DNA from: Methanobacteriota archaeon
GTDB taxonomy: Archaea > Hydrothermarchaeota > Hydrothermarchaeia > Hydrothermarchaeales > SZUA-236
Direction: 5' to 3'
NCBI GenBank assembly: GCA_003695745.1
Contig: RFHW01000079.1
Coordinates: 1-18,916 of the forward strand
DNA length: 18,916 nucleotides
The notes beneath the pieces were generated by a model. It was not told the origin of the DNA. It saw only the letters and a list, made by a program, of their open reading frames with translations, and did no database searches. The translations under genes were made by a program, and so were the position numbers. This document shows positions 1 through 5,922 of the stretch, piece by piece (within the stretch, counting starts at the first letter, position 1; each line of letters starts with the position of its first letter).

Positions 1-225
1 GATCTTGGCCACACCGTTGAGGAGCGGGACCTCACAAGGGGGTCTCTTCTAACGGCCGATGAGGTCTTCTTCACAGGCACGGCCGCCGAGATAACCCCGA
101 TCAGGGAGATCGATGGCGTGGAGATAGGGAAGCCCGGGCCCATAACCAGAGCTATTCAGGACAGGTTCTACAGGATCGTCGCCGGCGAAGAGCCCAGGTA
201 CGAGAAGTGGCTGGACTACATTTGA
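1..225 (+). CDS. ilvE: Branched-chain amino acid aminotransferase, C-terminal part
   Basis: The window opens inside this gene; 74 codons and a TGA stop are present. The enzyme family (fold-type IV PLP transaminases) transfers the amino group between glutamate and the 2-oxo acids of valine, leucine and isoleucine in the cytoplasm. The segment DEVFFTGTAAEITPIREIDG followed by a GKPGPITRAIQ-like stretch is the typical C-terminal signature of IlvE, in which the GTAAEI turn contacts the PLP phosphate. The PLP lysine lies upstream of the window. The last codons (EPRYEKWLDYI) are the source of the repeats found at 1159-1208, 1920-1945 and 2654-2679, so this 3' end seems to have been a target for repeated insertions. 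The identification is firm; the upstream context is not visible. Confidence 0.9.
   Translation, partial: DLGHTVEERDLTRGSLLTADEVFFTGTAAEITPIREIDGVEIGKPGPITRAIQDRFYRIVAGEEPRYEKWLDYI
176..225 (+). repeat. ilvE 3'-end repeat, copy R1 (in-gene copy)
   Basis: This is the last 50 bases of ilvE including the stop. It matches 1159-1208 at 46 of 50 positions; the four differences are one base in the middle and three just before the final TTTGA. Its core, GAAGTGGCTGGAC, recurs exactly in all four copies (R1 to R4), and each copy ends in TTTGA. Confidence 0.9.
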
Positions 226-237
226 GACACGGTCTAT

Positions 238-717
238 CTAATAAAACTTCGACATCTCAGAAAATAGCCTTCCTAAATTATCATTTTTTGATACTGTAAC
301 GAACTTACTTATTGGAACAGCACGATAATTTTGATTATTAGGATTCGTGTAACATTCGCCACACTCCAGGACTTTCGATGCTGGAATCCAATGCCAAGTG
401 TTATAGTGGTCACCTTCACTTGAAAACACATACCACACCTGAAGATTAAAATAATTTTGAAGGTTGCAATACTGTTTTGTTTCTTCCTCATCGATCTGGA
501 AGACATCATACTTTTTGGCAGGCTTCTTATACTCTACATCAACAATGATAAAACCTACATGAGGTACAAGGATCATAAAATCGGGGCGTTTTGTCATATA
601 TGTTCTCAGCGCTTGAGAAAAAGTGTCTATTGCTTGATGAATATAAAAATACGGTATATTATGTTTGTCCAACCATTCTTTGAATTCTGATTCAGCAAGA
701 TTTTCTTTTTCCTTCAT
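238..717 (-). CDS. PD-(D/E)XK-fold nuclease-like protein
   Basis: This is a protein of about 159 residues in AT-rich DNA unlike its neighbours. Near the start lies a helix with a conserved-type glutamate (E12, counting from the GTG three bases upstream). Then come RPDFMILV with D47 and, after a hydrophobic strand, VDVEYKK with E63 and K65. The order E...PD...ExK is the catalytic signature of the PD-(D/E)XK nuclease fold, in which the acidic residues bind the metal and the lysine helps position the attacking water. The C-terminal half (aromatic-rich, WYVFSSEGD and WHWIPASK) is not recognised. GTG at 720 and ATG at 717 are both possible starts. A TATA-like box at 741-754 sits about 25-35 bases upstream, so the mRNA is probably leaderless. 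It lies in the first module after ilvE and is likely horizontally acquired; a role in defence or DNA processing is only inference. Confidence 0.65.
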   Translation of the reverse strand: MKEKENLAESEFKEWLDKHNIPYFYIHQAIDTFSQALRTYMTKRPDFMILVPHVGFIIVDVEYKKPAKKYDVFQIDEEETKQYCNLQNYFNLQVWYVFSSEGDHYNTWHWIPASKVLECGECYTNPNNQNYRAVPISKFVTVSKNDNLGRLFSEMSKFY

Positions 718-740
718 CACTCTGATTAAGGGCGTTTAAG

Positions 741-754
741 ATATAAATATATAT
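741..754 (-). promoter_or_regulatory. TATA-box-like element of the nuclease-like gene
   Basis: An AT-only run reads ATATATATTTATAT on the minus strand. It lies about 25-35 bases before the start codon at 717/720, the normal archaeal TATA-to-start-site distance. Being nearly symmetric, it could also serve the plus-strand zinc-ribbon gene downstream, with a leader of some 60 bases. Confidence 0.5.
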
Positions 755-804
755 GATTGAAACGAAAAAATATTGGAGGATGTTTCAGTGCACGCTTGAA
801 TGAT

Positions 805-826
805 CCTCTAAAAAGTCTTTAGGAGG
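805..826 (+). promoter_or_regulatory. Possible hairpin covering the ribosome binding site
   Basis: CCTCTAAA (805-812) can pair with TTTAGGAGG (818-826) across a five-base loop, with one bulged base. The right arm contains the AGGAGG Shine-Dalgarno sequence of the following gene, so the folded RNA would hide it. Seen by eye only; no folding energy was computed. Confidence 0.35.
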
Positions 827-838
827 GCATTGAAGAAA

Positions 839-1147
839 ATGGCGCAGGCACCAGATCCATGGAGGAAAATGGGTGTAAAATCAAGTTCCCCCGGAAGAGG
901 ACTACGAACAAGTTTAGCAAGATTAGATCCTGCCTATAGAGAAGAAGACATACACAGGAAAGAATCGTTCCTTTCCGAACATGAAGCCGGGTTTGTTCAA
1001 CTGGATTTAGAGGAAGAAAAGCCCGTAGGCTCAATGGAGTCACAAAACGAGGAAGAGAAAACTAAGATTTGTAGGGTGTGTAAAAAAGAATTTGTTCCGG
1101 AAAGAGACTATTATCATACATGCCCTACTTGTTTTAAACGTTATTAA
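839..1147 (+). CDS. Small zinc-ribbon protein, function unknown
   Basis: This protein has about 102 residues. The first 80 are polar, charged and probably unstructured. The C-terminus holds two CxxC pairs, CRVC and CPTC, 15 residues apart, a spacing that fits a zinc ribbon. I do not recognise the family. A strong AGGAGG at 821-826 precedes the gene; ATG at 839 is 12 bases away (rather long), while the in-frame TTG at 830 is only 3 bases away (too short). I prefer the ATG, but the start is uncertain. The gene shares the AT-rich composition of the adjacent nuclease-like gene and lies in the same module, and its stop is 11 bases before the second ilvE-tail repeat. The zinc ribbon could bind nucleic acid or a protein partner; nothing here decides which. 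Confidence 0.6.
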   Translation: MAQAPDPWRKMGVKSSSPGRGLRTSLARLDPAYREEDIHRKESFLSEHEAGFVQLDLEEEKPVGSMESQNEEEKTKICRVCKKEFVPERDYYHTCPTCFKRY

Positions 1148-1158
1148 TCGCTGTGGGC

Positions 1159-1208
1159 TCGTCGCCGGAGAAGAGCCCAGGTACGAGAAGTGGCTGGACC
1201 AGGTTTGA
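1159..1208 (+). repeat. ilvE 3'-end repeat, copy R2
   Basis: A 50-base duplicate of the ilvE tail outside any gene. If read in the ilvE frame it would encode VAGEEPRYEKWLDQV and a stop, so it is a displaced gene end rather than random similarity. It closes the AT-rich nuclease/zinc-ribbon module and precedes the first vapBC promoter. Confidence 0.9.
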
Positions 1209-1218
1209 GCCCCTAAGC

Positions 1219-1237
1219 CGTATATACTTGTATTACA
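1219..1237 (+). promoter_or_regulatory. vapBC1 promoter and possible operator
   Basis: A TATA-like CGTATATACTTG (1219-1230) lies 11 bases after the repeat. The perfect small palindrome TGTATTACA follows at 1229-1237. Type II antitoxins usually repress their own operon by binding such inverted repeats near the transcription start, so this is a reasonable candidate operator. The expected transcription start is near 1250. Confidence 0.4.
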
Positions 1238-1275
1238 TATTTGTGTAGGACGTTAACATACAGGGTATTTATGCC

Positions 1276-1518
1276 ATGCCAGTTATCAGCCTGAGGATCG
1301 ATGAAAAGACCAAGAGGAAGATGAGCCGGCTCAAGCACATCAACTGGAGCCAGGTCATAAGAGAGGGGATACTGCAGAAGATCGAGGAGGAGGAAAAAAG
1401 AAGGATAGACAGAGCGCTGCTCTCCCAGGCAGTAAAGGAAAATGACAGGCTCAAGAGAAAGGTGCCCGGCTATGACAGCACCCTGGAGATAAGAAAGTGG
1501 AGAGAGGCAAGAAGATAG
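1276..1518 (+). CDS. vapB: VapB-type antitoxin
   Basis: This is an 80-residue, highly charged protein. Its N-terminal MPVISLRIDEKTKRKM fits a short DNA-binding beta strand, followed by two helices (NWSQVIREGILQKIEEEE). This is the ribbon-helix-helix pattern of archaeal VapB antitoxins. The C-terminal half (about residues 45-80) should be the flexible part that wraps and inhibits the toxin. The stop overlaps the next gene by 22 bases, the usual arrangement for translationally coupled toxin-antitoxin pairs. It probably binds its own promoter. ATG at 1276 is the only start that keeps the beta strand. The pairing with a PIN toxin makes the call fairly firm. Confidence 0.8.
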   Translation: MPVISLRIDEKTKRKMSRLKHINWSQVIREGILQKIEEEEKRRIDRALLSQAVKENDRLKRKVPGYDSTLEIRKWREARR

Positions 1519-1925
1519 TGGTCGATGCTTCTGTGGCTGCAAAATGGTTCCTCGAAGAGGAGCACAGCGACCATGCGGCCGCCCTCCGCACAGACTATGT
1601 TGACGGCACAGTTGACATCCTTGTGCCCGATATCTTCCCCTACGAGGTGTTGAACGCCCTGAAATACTCCGGCGATTTCGGGAGGATCGAGCTTGAGAAG
1701 GCCTGGGAGGTGCTGGAGAACTACCAGCTCCTGCACCTGCCCCTCCCGGGCCGGGAGGCGGTGGCAGCGGCCTTTGAATATGGTGTCACCATCTACGATG
1801 CCGCCTATTTGGCTGTTGCAAAAGAGGAGGACGCCACCCTATACACCGCCGATGAAAAGCTCCTTGAAAAGATAGGCGACGCAGCGCCTGTAAAACACAT
1901 ATCAGGATACAAAAAGAGGAAGTGA
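1497..1925 (+). CDS. vapC: VapC toxin, PIN-domain ribonuclease
   Basis: This 142-residue PIN-domain protein is of normal VapC length. The four acidic metal-binding positions of the family are visible: D10 in IVVDASV, E50 in PYEVLNAL, D101 in TIYDAAYLA and D119 in YTADEKL. VapC toxins cleave specific RNAs (tRNA or rRNA) when not held by VapB. The GTG start at 1497 keeps the first strand (KKIVVDAS); a later GTG at 1518 would cut it off. The last nine residues (HISGYKKRK) are identical to those of the other VapC in this window, although the rest differs. The stop codon falls inside the ilvE-tail repeat core. The toxin looks intact. Confidence 0.88.
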   Translation: MERGKKIVVDASVAAKWFLEEEHSDHAAALRTDYVDGTVDILVPDIFPYEVLNALKYSGDFGRIELEKAWEVLENYQLLHLPLPGREAVAAAFEYGVTIYDAAYLAVAKEEDATLYTADEKLLEKIGDAAPVKHISGYKKRK

Positions 1926-1945
1926 AGTGGCTGGACTACGTTTGA
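1898..1945 (+). repeat. Module-end repeat R3 (vapC tail plus ilvE tail)
   Basis: These 48 bases match 2632-2679 at 47 of 48 positions. The first part encodes the last residues of the toxin. The second part, from about 1920, is the ilvE tail (GAAGTGGCTGGACTACGTTTGA). The junction of toxin end and ilvE end is therefore itself duplicated. Confidence 0.9.
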
Positions 1946-1964
1946 GCTTTTGGTATGGAAAAAA

Positions 1965-1975
1965 CTTTATAATCC
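1965..1975 (+). promoter_or_regulatory. vapBC2 TATA-box-like element
   Basis: CTTTATAATCC lies about 30-40 bases upstream of the antitoxin ATG at 2006, implying a short leader. It sits just after repeat R3, so this module carries its own promoter. Confidence 0.45.
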
Positions 1976-2005
1976 TTCAGGTCAAGATTAACAGCGGCGC
2001 TGATC

Positions 2006-2236
2006 ATGAGCGAAATAGTGGTTGACCTTCCGGAAGACTTGAAGAAGGTGATGAGCAAGCATAAATCAGTCGATTGGTCAGGTATAGCAGAGGAGGCCAT
2101 AAGGAAGGCTGCCGCCGAGATAGAGTTATTAAATGCCATAGCATCTGAAAGCAAGTTGACCGAAGAGGATGCTCTCAAGCTGGGCAGAAAGGTAAAGAAG
2201 GGGATGTGGGATAGGGTATACAAAAAGCTGGTGTAG
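2006..2236 (+). CDS. vapB: VapB-type antitoxin, second pair
   Basis: A 76-residue protein with an N-terminal strand (SEIVVDLPEDLKKVM), a helix around DWSGIAEEAIRKAAAE and a charged C-terminal tail ending MWDRVYKKLV. The pattern is that of a ribbon-helix-helix or related VapB antitoxin. It shares little sequence with the first VapB, so this is not a recent duplicate of that gene. Its stop TAG is immediately followed by the ATG of the toxin, with no spacer, implying translational coupling. It is expected to neutralise the following PIN toxin and to repress the operon. The exact antitoxin subfamily cannot be settled from sequence alone. Confidence 0.78.
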   Translation: MSEIVVDLPEDLKKVMSKHKSVDWSGIAEEAIRKAAAEIELLNAIASESKLTEEDALKLGRKVKKGMWDRVYKKLV

Positions 2237-2659
2237 ATGGAGCTAGTGGTCGACACCAACATTGTTTTTTCGGCCATAGTCAAGGATTCCTATACACGAC
2301 TTCTGCTATGCAATCAAAATCTGGTATTATATGCTCCTGAAGCATTGATTTCTGAGCTGAACGAACACGAGAAGGAGATTAGAGAAAAATCAGGGTTACG
2401 TGGGGAAGAATGGGGAGAACTCATGGGACTATTATTGTCAAAGATAAGGCTAGTGTCAAGAAAAGACATCGCGCGGTATCTTAAAAAAGCACTTGAATTT
2501 TCTCCAGACAAGGAGGACGCCCCATTTTTTGCCGCCTGCCTTGCAAGGGATGTCCCTTTGTGGTCCAACGACAAGAAGCTAAAAGAGCAGGCTGCTGTCA
2601 AGGTTCTCACCACAGAAGAGCTGGTACGGCGCATATCAGGATACAAAAAGAGGAAGTGA
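2237..2659 (+). CDS. vapC: VapC-like toxin, PIN-domain ribonuclease, second pair
   Basis: This 140-residue PIN protein shows D6 in ELVVDTNIVFSAI, an acidic residue in the ISELNEH helix, KEDAPFFAACLA, and SNDKKLKEQ near the end. This is the acidic quartet and layout of the PIN subfamily whose first strand reads VDTNI, different from the VDASV type of the first toxin. Expected activity is metal-dependent RNA cleavage. It starts directly at the antitoxin stop. Its codon use is somewhat AT-richer than that of the first toxin. It ends with the same nine residues (HISGYKKRK) as the first toxin, which points to recombination or to a shared cassette end rather than common descent of the whole gene. 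Confidence 0.85.
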   Translation: MELVVDTNIVFSAIVKDSYTRLLLCNQNLVLYAPEALISELNEHEKEIREKSGLRGEEWGELMGLLLSKIRLVSRKDIARYLKKALEFSPDKEDAPFFAACLARDVPLWSNDKKLKEQAAVKVLTTEELVRRISGYKKRK

Positions 2660-2679
2660 AGTGGCTGGACTACATTTGA
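2632..2679 (+). repeat. Module-end repeat R4 (vapC tail plus ilvE tail)
   Basis: Second copy of the 48-base toxin-end/ilvE-end junction, with a single mismatch to 1898-1945. From 2660 the 20 bases up to the stop (AGTGGCTGGACTACATTTGA) match the true ilvE end exactly. The 5' end of the following membrane protein ORF reads through it in another frame. Confidence 0.9.
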
Positions 2680-3113
2680 ATCACGTAAACGGGAAGGCAA
2701 TAGCCCTTGGTGTGGTCGTTGCCTTCGTCCTTTCAAACGGGTTCACGCTGTTAATTACATTCTCGATCAATATCGCCCTTATTTTAGCAGGAACGCCGTA
2801 CGACCAAATTACCATCGCACAGATCTCAAGGGTGATAATGAGCTCGGACATCCTCATCGGTTTATTGATCTTCTTTGAACAGTTTTCTATTATGCTGGGA
2901 GGCTTTTTCTCTGCTTGGACCGCCAGGAAATCCGAACTGAAACATGGAGTGTTGGTGGGCATAATGGTTGAATTATTGGGGATTTCAATTGTCATCATAA
3001 GGGACCTATTCCCGCTTCATGAGCTCAGTCTTTTCTTTTTCCTCTTAACAATACCATCAGCATTCGTTGGAGCATATCTTGGAAGACAGTATAACACAGC
3101 TAAACAGGCTTAA
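2661..3113 (+). CDS. Small integral membrane protein, function unknown
   Basis: A protein of about 150 residues with four predicted membrane segments (roughly residues 12-45, 63-85, 93-112 and 122-145). A GGFFSAWTARKSELKHG loop lies between the second and third, with positive charges suggesting it faces the cytoplasm. The glycine-containing helix before a basic loop resembles several small unknown-function membrane families, but I cannot assign one. The start is doubtful. GTG at 2661 lies inside the ilvE-tail repeat, with GAGGAAG upstream; TTG at 2676 and GTG at 2712 are alternatives. If 2661 is used, the repeat supplies the first six codons, so the original 5' end may have been replaced. No promoter of its own is visible; it may be read through from vapBC2. 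Confidence 0.65.
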   Translation: MAGLHLNHVNGKAIALGVVVAFVLSNGFTLLITFSINIALILAGTPYDQITIAQISRVIMSSDILIGLLIFFEQFSIMLGGFFSAWTARKSELKHGVLVGIMVELLGISIVIIRDLFPLHELSLFFFLLTIPSAFVGAYLGRQYNTAKQA

Positions 3114-3157
3114 GACCTCCTCCCAGTGTGCAGAGCTGTAGATTTCAAGTGTTTCGT

Positions 3158-4339
3158 CTATTTCTGATCCTCTTTCTTCCACCGTTCAAAGAGCTCCCGG
3201 AGCTCTTCCTTGTCGCTCTCCTTCACCCCGGTGGCGTCTTTCAGGAGGCGCTGAAGCGTTGTGTAGTCCTTCTCGCTGATCTCCCCGTCCTCCATCATGG
3301 CCCTGAGGCTTGCCCTGAGCTGCTGGGGGATGCCGCCGAAGCGCTCGTTCACGATCTGCTCCCTTATCTCCCGCAGGTAGTCCTCGATCCGCCTGTCAAG
3401 TATAGCGTAGCTGTTGTCATCTATCCGACCGTTCTTGAACTCCTCGAGGATGAGGTCCTTGAGCCGATAGAGCTCTGCCTCGCAGCGCCGGCTCTTCATC
3501 TTGAAATTCGAATAAACGGTGTCGATCTCGTCGATGAGCCTTTTAACGCGCCCCCTCTTCCTGCGTGACAGAAACCATCCGCCCACACTGCCTGCAACCA
3601 CAAGGAACACGCCGATGGCCTCCCAGTTCGTCTCCTCAGGCTGTCCAGCAGGGGCGGGCGCTGCGGCCTCTCGCTCAGAAGGACCGGGCTCGCCTCTTTC
3701 AGCCAGCGGCGGTCTTGTAACCATCTCTCCCTGTGAAGGCTGGGTCTCTTCAACGACAGGAGGGGCGTTTTTCTCAAGGGGCGGCCCTGCAGGGTTCCCG
3801 ATGACCTCAACCCTGATATCCTTTATGAATATCCCGTCGCCTTCGCCTGACGTCTTGCCCTGCTCTATGTTCTGCAGAAGGAGCACGTTCTCACCTTCAA
3901 AGAGCGCCGCCCGCTCAAAACGGAGCCTCCTGATCCCCCGCGTTCCAAGGGAGCCCTCCAGATAGGATGGGGCGAACCACAGCACATGAAGGGCGACATC
4001 TCTGAAGGCAGGCGCCTCTTCTTCAATTATCTTGAGGAGCTCTGCAGGGACTCCGAAGTCCCCCTCCACCGGGAGCTCGCTGTTGAGCTGCACAAGAAGG
4101 CCTCCAATGCCATCGGCATATTCATTGTAGCCTGAGGGCGTGATCCTGGCATCAACGGTGACCACCACACCCTCCACACCATCTGTTGTGGGCAGTACAA
4201 ACTTCACCGCGTGGCCTGTCTCGCTGGTGTATATGAGGTTTATCTGCTCCTTGGATTCGAACACCACCTGGTCTGCGCCTGCAAGAGGTAGAAGAAGGAG
4301 GGATATTGCCAGCGCCGCCGGTATCCAGCTTCTCTTCAT
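3158..4339 (-). CDS. Secreted, membrane-anchored protein with cytoplasmic helical tail
   Basis: A 393-residue protein. Residues 1-22 form a signal peptide (basic MKR, hydrophobic core, AGAD cleavage region). Residues 23-182 look like a beta-rich extracellular domain. Residues 183-238 are a Pro/Glu/Ala-rich linker. Residues 240-258 are a membrane helix followed by basic RRKRGR. Residues 265-393 are charged helices, with two related segments (FKNGRIDDNSYAILDRRI and MEDGEISEKDYTTLQRLL) that resemble short helical-hairpin repeats. No catalytic motif is seen. It is a type I membrane protein with an outer sensing or adhesion domain and an inner helical domain. It follows the RAM-domain gene by 14 bases and probably shares its transcript. 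There is no clear ribosome binding site. I do not recognise the family. Confidence 0.75.
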   Translation of the reverse strand: MKRSWIPAALAISLLLLPLAGADQVVFESKEQINLIYTSETGHAVKFVLPTTDGVEGVVVTVDARITPSGYNEYADGIGGLLVQLNSELPVEGDFGVPAELLKIIEEEAPAFRDVALHVLWFAPSYLEGSLGTRGIRRLRFERAALFEGENVLLLQNIEQGKTSGEGDGIFIKDIRVEVIGNPAGPPLEKNAPPVVEETQPSQGEMVTRPPLAERGEPGPSEREAAAPAPAGQPEETNWEAIGVFLVVAGSVGGWFLSRRKRGRVKRLIDEIDTVYSNFKMKSRRCEAELYRLKDLILEEFKNGRIDDNSYAILDRRIEDYLREIREQIVNERFGGIPQQLRASLRAMMEDGEISEKDYTTLQRLLKDATGVKESDKEELRELFERWKKEDQK

Positions 4340-4353
4340 CTGCCGGGCCTCGA

Positions 4354-4584
4354 TCAGAACTCTGCCCCGATTATGGTCTTCGTTGCAGTGACCCCTTTCA
4401 CCTCCCTGATGGTGTCCACGGTGTCGTTGATCGCCTTGAGCCCTTCCGTCTCGATTATGGCGATGAAATCATACTCGCCGAATAGATGGAGAAGCTCTCT
4501 CACACCGTCTATGCGGGATATCTCCTTTCTAACGGCATTTTCCTTTCCAAGCTCAACATTTATCATGCAAACGCCAACAGCCAT
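4354..4584 (-). CDS. Standalone RAM domain (Lrp/AsnC ligand-binding type)
   Basis: A 76-residue protein consisting only of the alpha/beta ligand-binding and oligomerisation domain of Lrp/AsnC regulators. GVCMINVELGKE, the GVRELLHLFGEYDFIAIIE core and the GVTATKTIIGAEF end are all typical; there is no DNA-binding helix-turn-helix. Such single-domain proteins form octamers or larger assemblies and bind amino acids; some partner with full-length Lrp proteins. A good GGAGGAG ribosome binding site precedes the ATG. The gene begins 18 bases after thrC ends on the same strand. A role in sensing threonine or a related amino acid for this operon is a sensible inference but not shown. Confidence 0.85.
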   Translation of the reverse strand: MAVGVCMINVELGKENAVRKEISRIDGVRELLHLFGEYDFIAIIETEGLKAINDTVDTIREVKGVTATKTIIGAEF

Positions 4585-4602
4585 CTATATCTCCTCCTCT
4601 TT

Positions 4603-5823
4603 CTATAGCACTTGGGCCACCACCTTCTTTAACCTTTCCATGTCTGCAGGGCAGGTGATGGGCGCCTCAGAGCTTTTTATGATGATCTCAGGGTCCTTCA
4701 ATGCGTGGCCTGTTGCCACGCAGACTATCCGCTCGTCACTGTCGATCTCCCCTGATTCAAGGAGCTTCTTTAAGCCTGCAATGGTCGATGCCGAAGCAGG
4801 CTCCACCCCTATGCCTTCCCTGCGGGCAAGCATCTTCTGGGCATGGAGGATCTCCTCGTCGCTCACAGCCTCCATGAGGCCGCCAGACTCCCTGACAGCC
4901 CGAAGGGTCTTCGGCGCCGAGACAGGGGCGCCGATCCGAATGGCCGTTGCCACGGTCTCAGGGTTCTCGACGGGCACGACCTCGTCAAGGCCTTCCCTGT
5001 AGGCGTGGACCACCGGCGCCGCACCCTCAGCCTGGATGCCTGTTATCCGGGGTAGCCTGTCGATGAACCCATATTCATAGAACTCCTTTAAGCCCTTCCA
5101 GATGGCGGAGCTGTTGCCGCAGTTGCCCACAGGGACTATGATGCGGTCCGGCACCTCCCACTCCAGCTGGTCCACGATCTCGAATCCAAGGGATTTCTGG
5201 CCCTCCAGCCTCCAGGGGTTTATGGAGTTCAACAGGTAGATGTTCATCTCGTCGCAGACCCTGCGCACAAGCTCCAGCGCCTCATCGAAGTTGCCCTCGA
5301 TTGCTATGACCCTGGCGCCGTGGAGGATCGCCTGGGCCAGCTTTCCCATCGCCGTCTTTCCGGTGGGCAGAAGCACGATGCAGCTCAAACGGGCGACGGC
5401 TGCAAAGGAGGCCAGCGACGCCGAGGTGTTGCCTGTGGAGGCGCATGCCACTGCCCTGGCGCCGAGCTCCAGCGCCTTGGTGACGCCAACTGTCATACCT
5501 CGGTCTTTGAATGAGCCGGAGGGGTTTGCGCCCTCGTTCTTCACATAAAGCTCTTTTACGCCGAACTCTTCTCTTAGGTTGTCAACACGGTGAAGGGGCG
5601 TCCCTCCCTCTGTTAGCGTGATTATCCGGGCCTTTTCGCTGACTGGCATGAACTCCCGGTACTTCCAGACTCCCATCCACCGTGGGTCCATCTCCTCCTT
5701 TGTCACGTGGATCTTGTCAAGCTCGAGCACCACCTCGAGGAGGCCGCCGCATCTGGGGCAGGTGTATATCCTTTCTTCAGGGGGGTATGTGGCGTTGCAT
5801 TTGATGCACTGTAGATGGAACAT
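4603..5823 (-). CDS. thrC: Threonine synthase
   Basis: A 406-residue PLP enzyme converting O-phosphohomoserine to threonine, the last step of threonine biosynthesis. The N-terminus has a zinc ribbon (C6/C9 and C22/C25), as in many archaeal threonine synthases. NPSGSFKDRGM carries the PLP lysine K106. ACASTGNTSASLASFAAVA is the phosphate-loop region, VPVGNCGNSSAIWKG the glycine-rich PLP site, and VEPASASTIAGL the C-terminal active-site segment. Length and motifs are complete. The ATG is preceded by GAGG only two bases away, and a TATA-like element lies at 5854-5862, so initiation may be nearly leaderless. It heads a run with the RAM-domain protein and the secreted protein, and is divergent from the ArsR operon. 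Confidence 0.95.
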   Translation of the reverse strand: MFHLQCIKCNATYPPEERIYTCPRCGGLLEVVLELDKIHVTKEEMDPRWMGVWKYREFMPVSEKARIITLTEGGTPLHRVDNLREEFGVKELYVKNEGANPSGSFKDRGMTVGVTKALELGARAVACASTGNTSASLASFAAVARLSCIVLLPTGKTAMGKLAQAILHGARVIAIEGNFDEALELVRRVCDEMNIYLLNSINPWRLEGQKSLGFEIVDQLEWEVPDRIIVPVGNCGNSSAIWKGLKEFYEYGFIDRLPRITGIQAEGAAPVVHAYREGLDEVVPVENPETVATAIRIGAPVSAPKTLRAVRESGGLMEAVSDEEILHAQKMLARREGIGVEPASASTIAGLKKLLESGEIDSDERIVCVATGHALKDPEIIIKSSEAPITCPADMERLKKVVAQVL

Positions 5824-5853
5824 TACCTCACATGGGAAGATTATGAGCTGGAG

Positions 5854-5862
5854 TTATTAAAC
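5854..5862 (-). promoter_or_regulatory. Possible thrC TATA box
   Basis: The minus strand reads GTTTAATAA, placing transcription start near 5832, just ahead of the start codon at 5823. The match is moderate. Confidence 0.35.
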
Positions 5863-5890
5863 TTTGTGATTGCTGGCGGGCAGGGAATAT

Positions 5891-5920
5891 ATTTATATAT
5901 TAGAATATTAGAATACATAA
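5891..5920 (+). promoter_or_regulatory. Promoter and possible operator of the ArsR operon
   Basis: A strong TATA-like ATTTATATAT at 5891-5900 is 23-32 bases upstream of the ATG at 5923, so the transcript is probably leaderless. TTAGAATA occurs twice in tandem at about 5900-5915, between the TATA box and the start. That is where a repressor such as the encoded ArsR protein could block transcription. Confidence 0.5.
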
Positions 5921-5922
5921 AT

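Noticed and set aside
753..803. Sixteen-codon frame starting ATGATTGAAACG before the zinc-ribbon gene
   Set aside because: Too short, no ribosome binding site, no recognisable pattern; probably chance.
1276..2659. The two vapBC pairs as a simple tandem duplication
   Set aside because: The antitoxins and toxin bodies differ in sequence and subtype; only the 48-base end is shared.
3128..3965. Plus-strand ORFs opposite the signal-peptide protein
   Set aside because: The minus strand encodes a coherent protein with signal peptide, membrane helix and helical tail, and continues the thrC run.
5815..5922. Upstream extension of the ArsR gene by 36 codons
   Set aside because: The extension overlaps the thrC start and contains the TATA box; the ArsR fold begins after ATG 5923.
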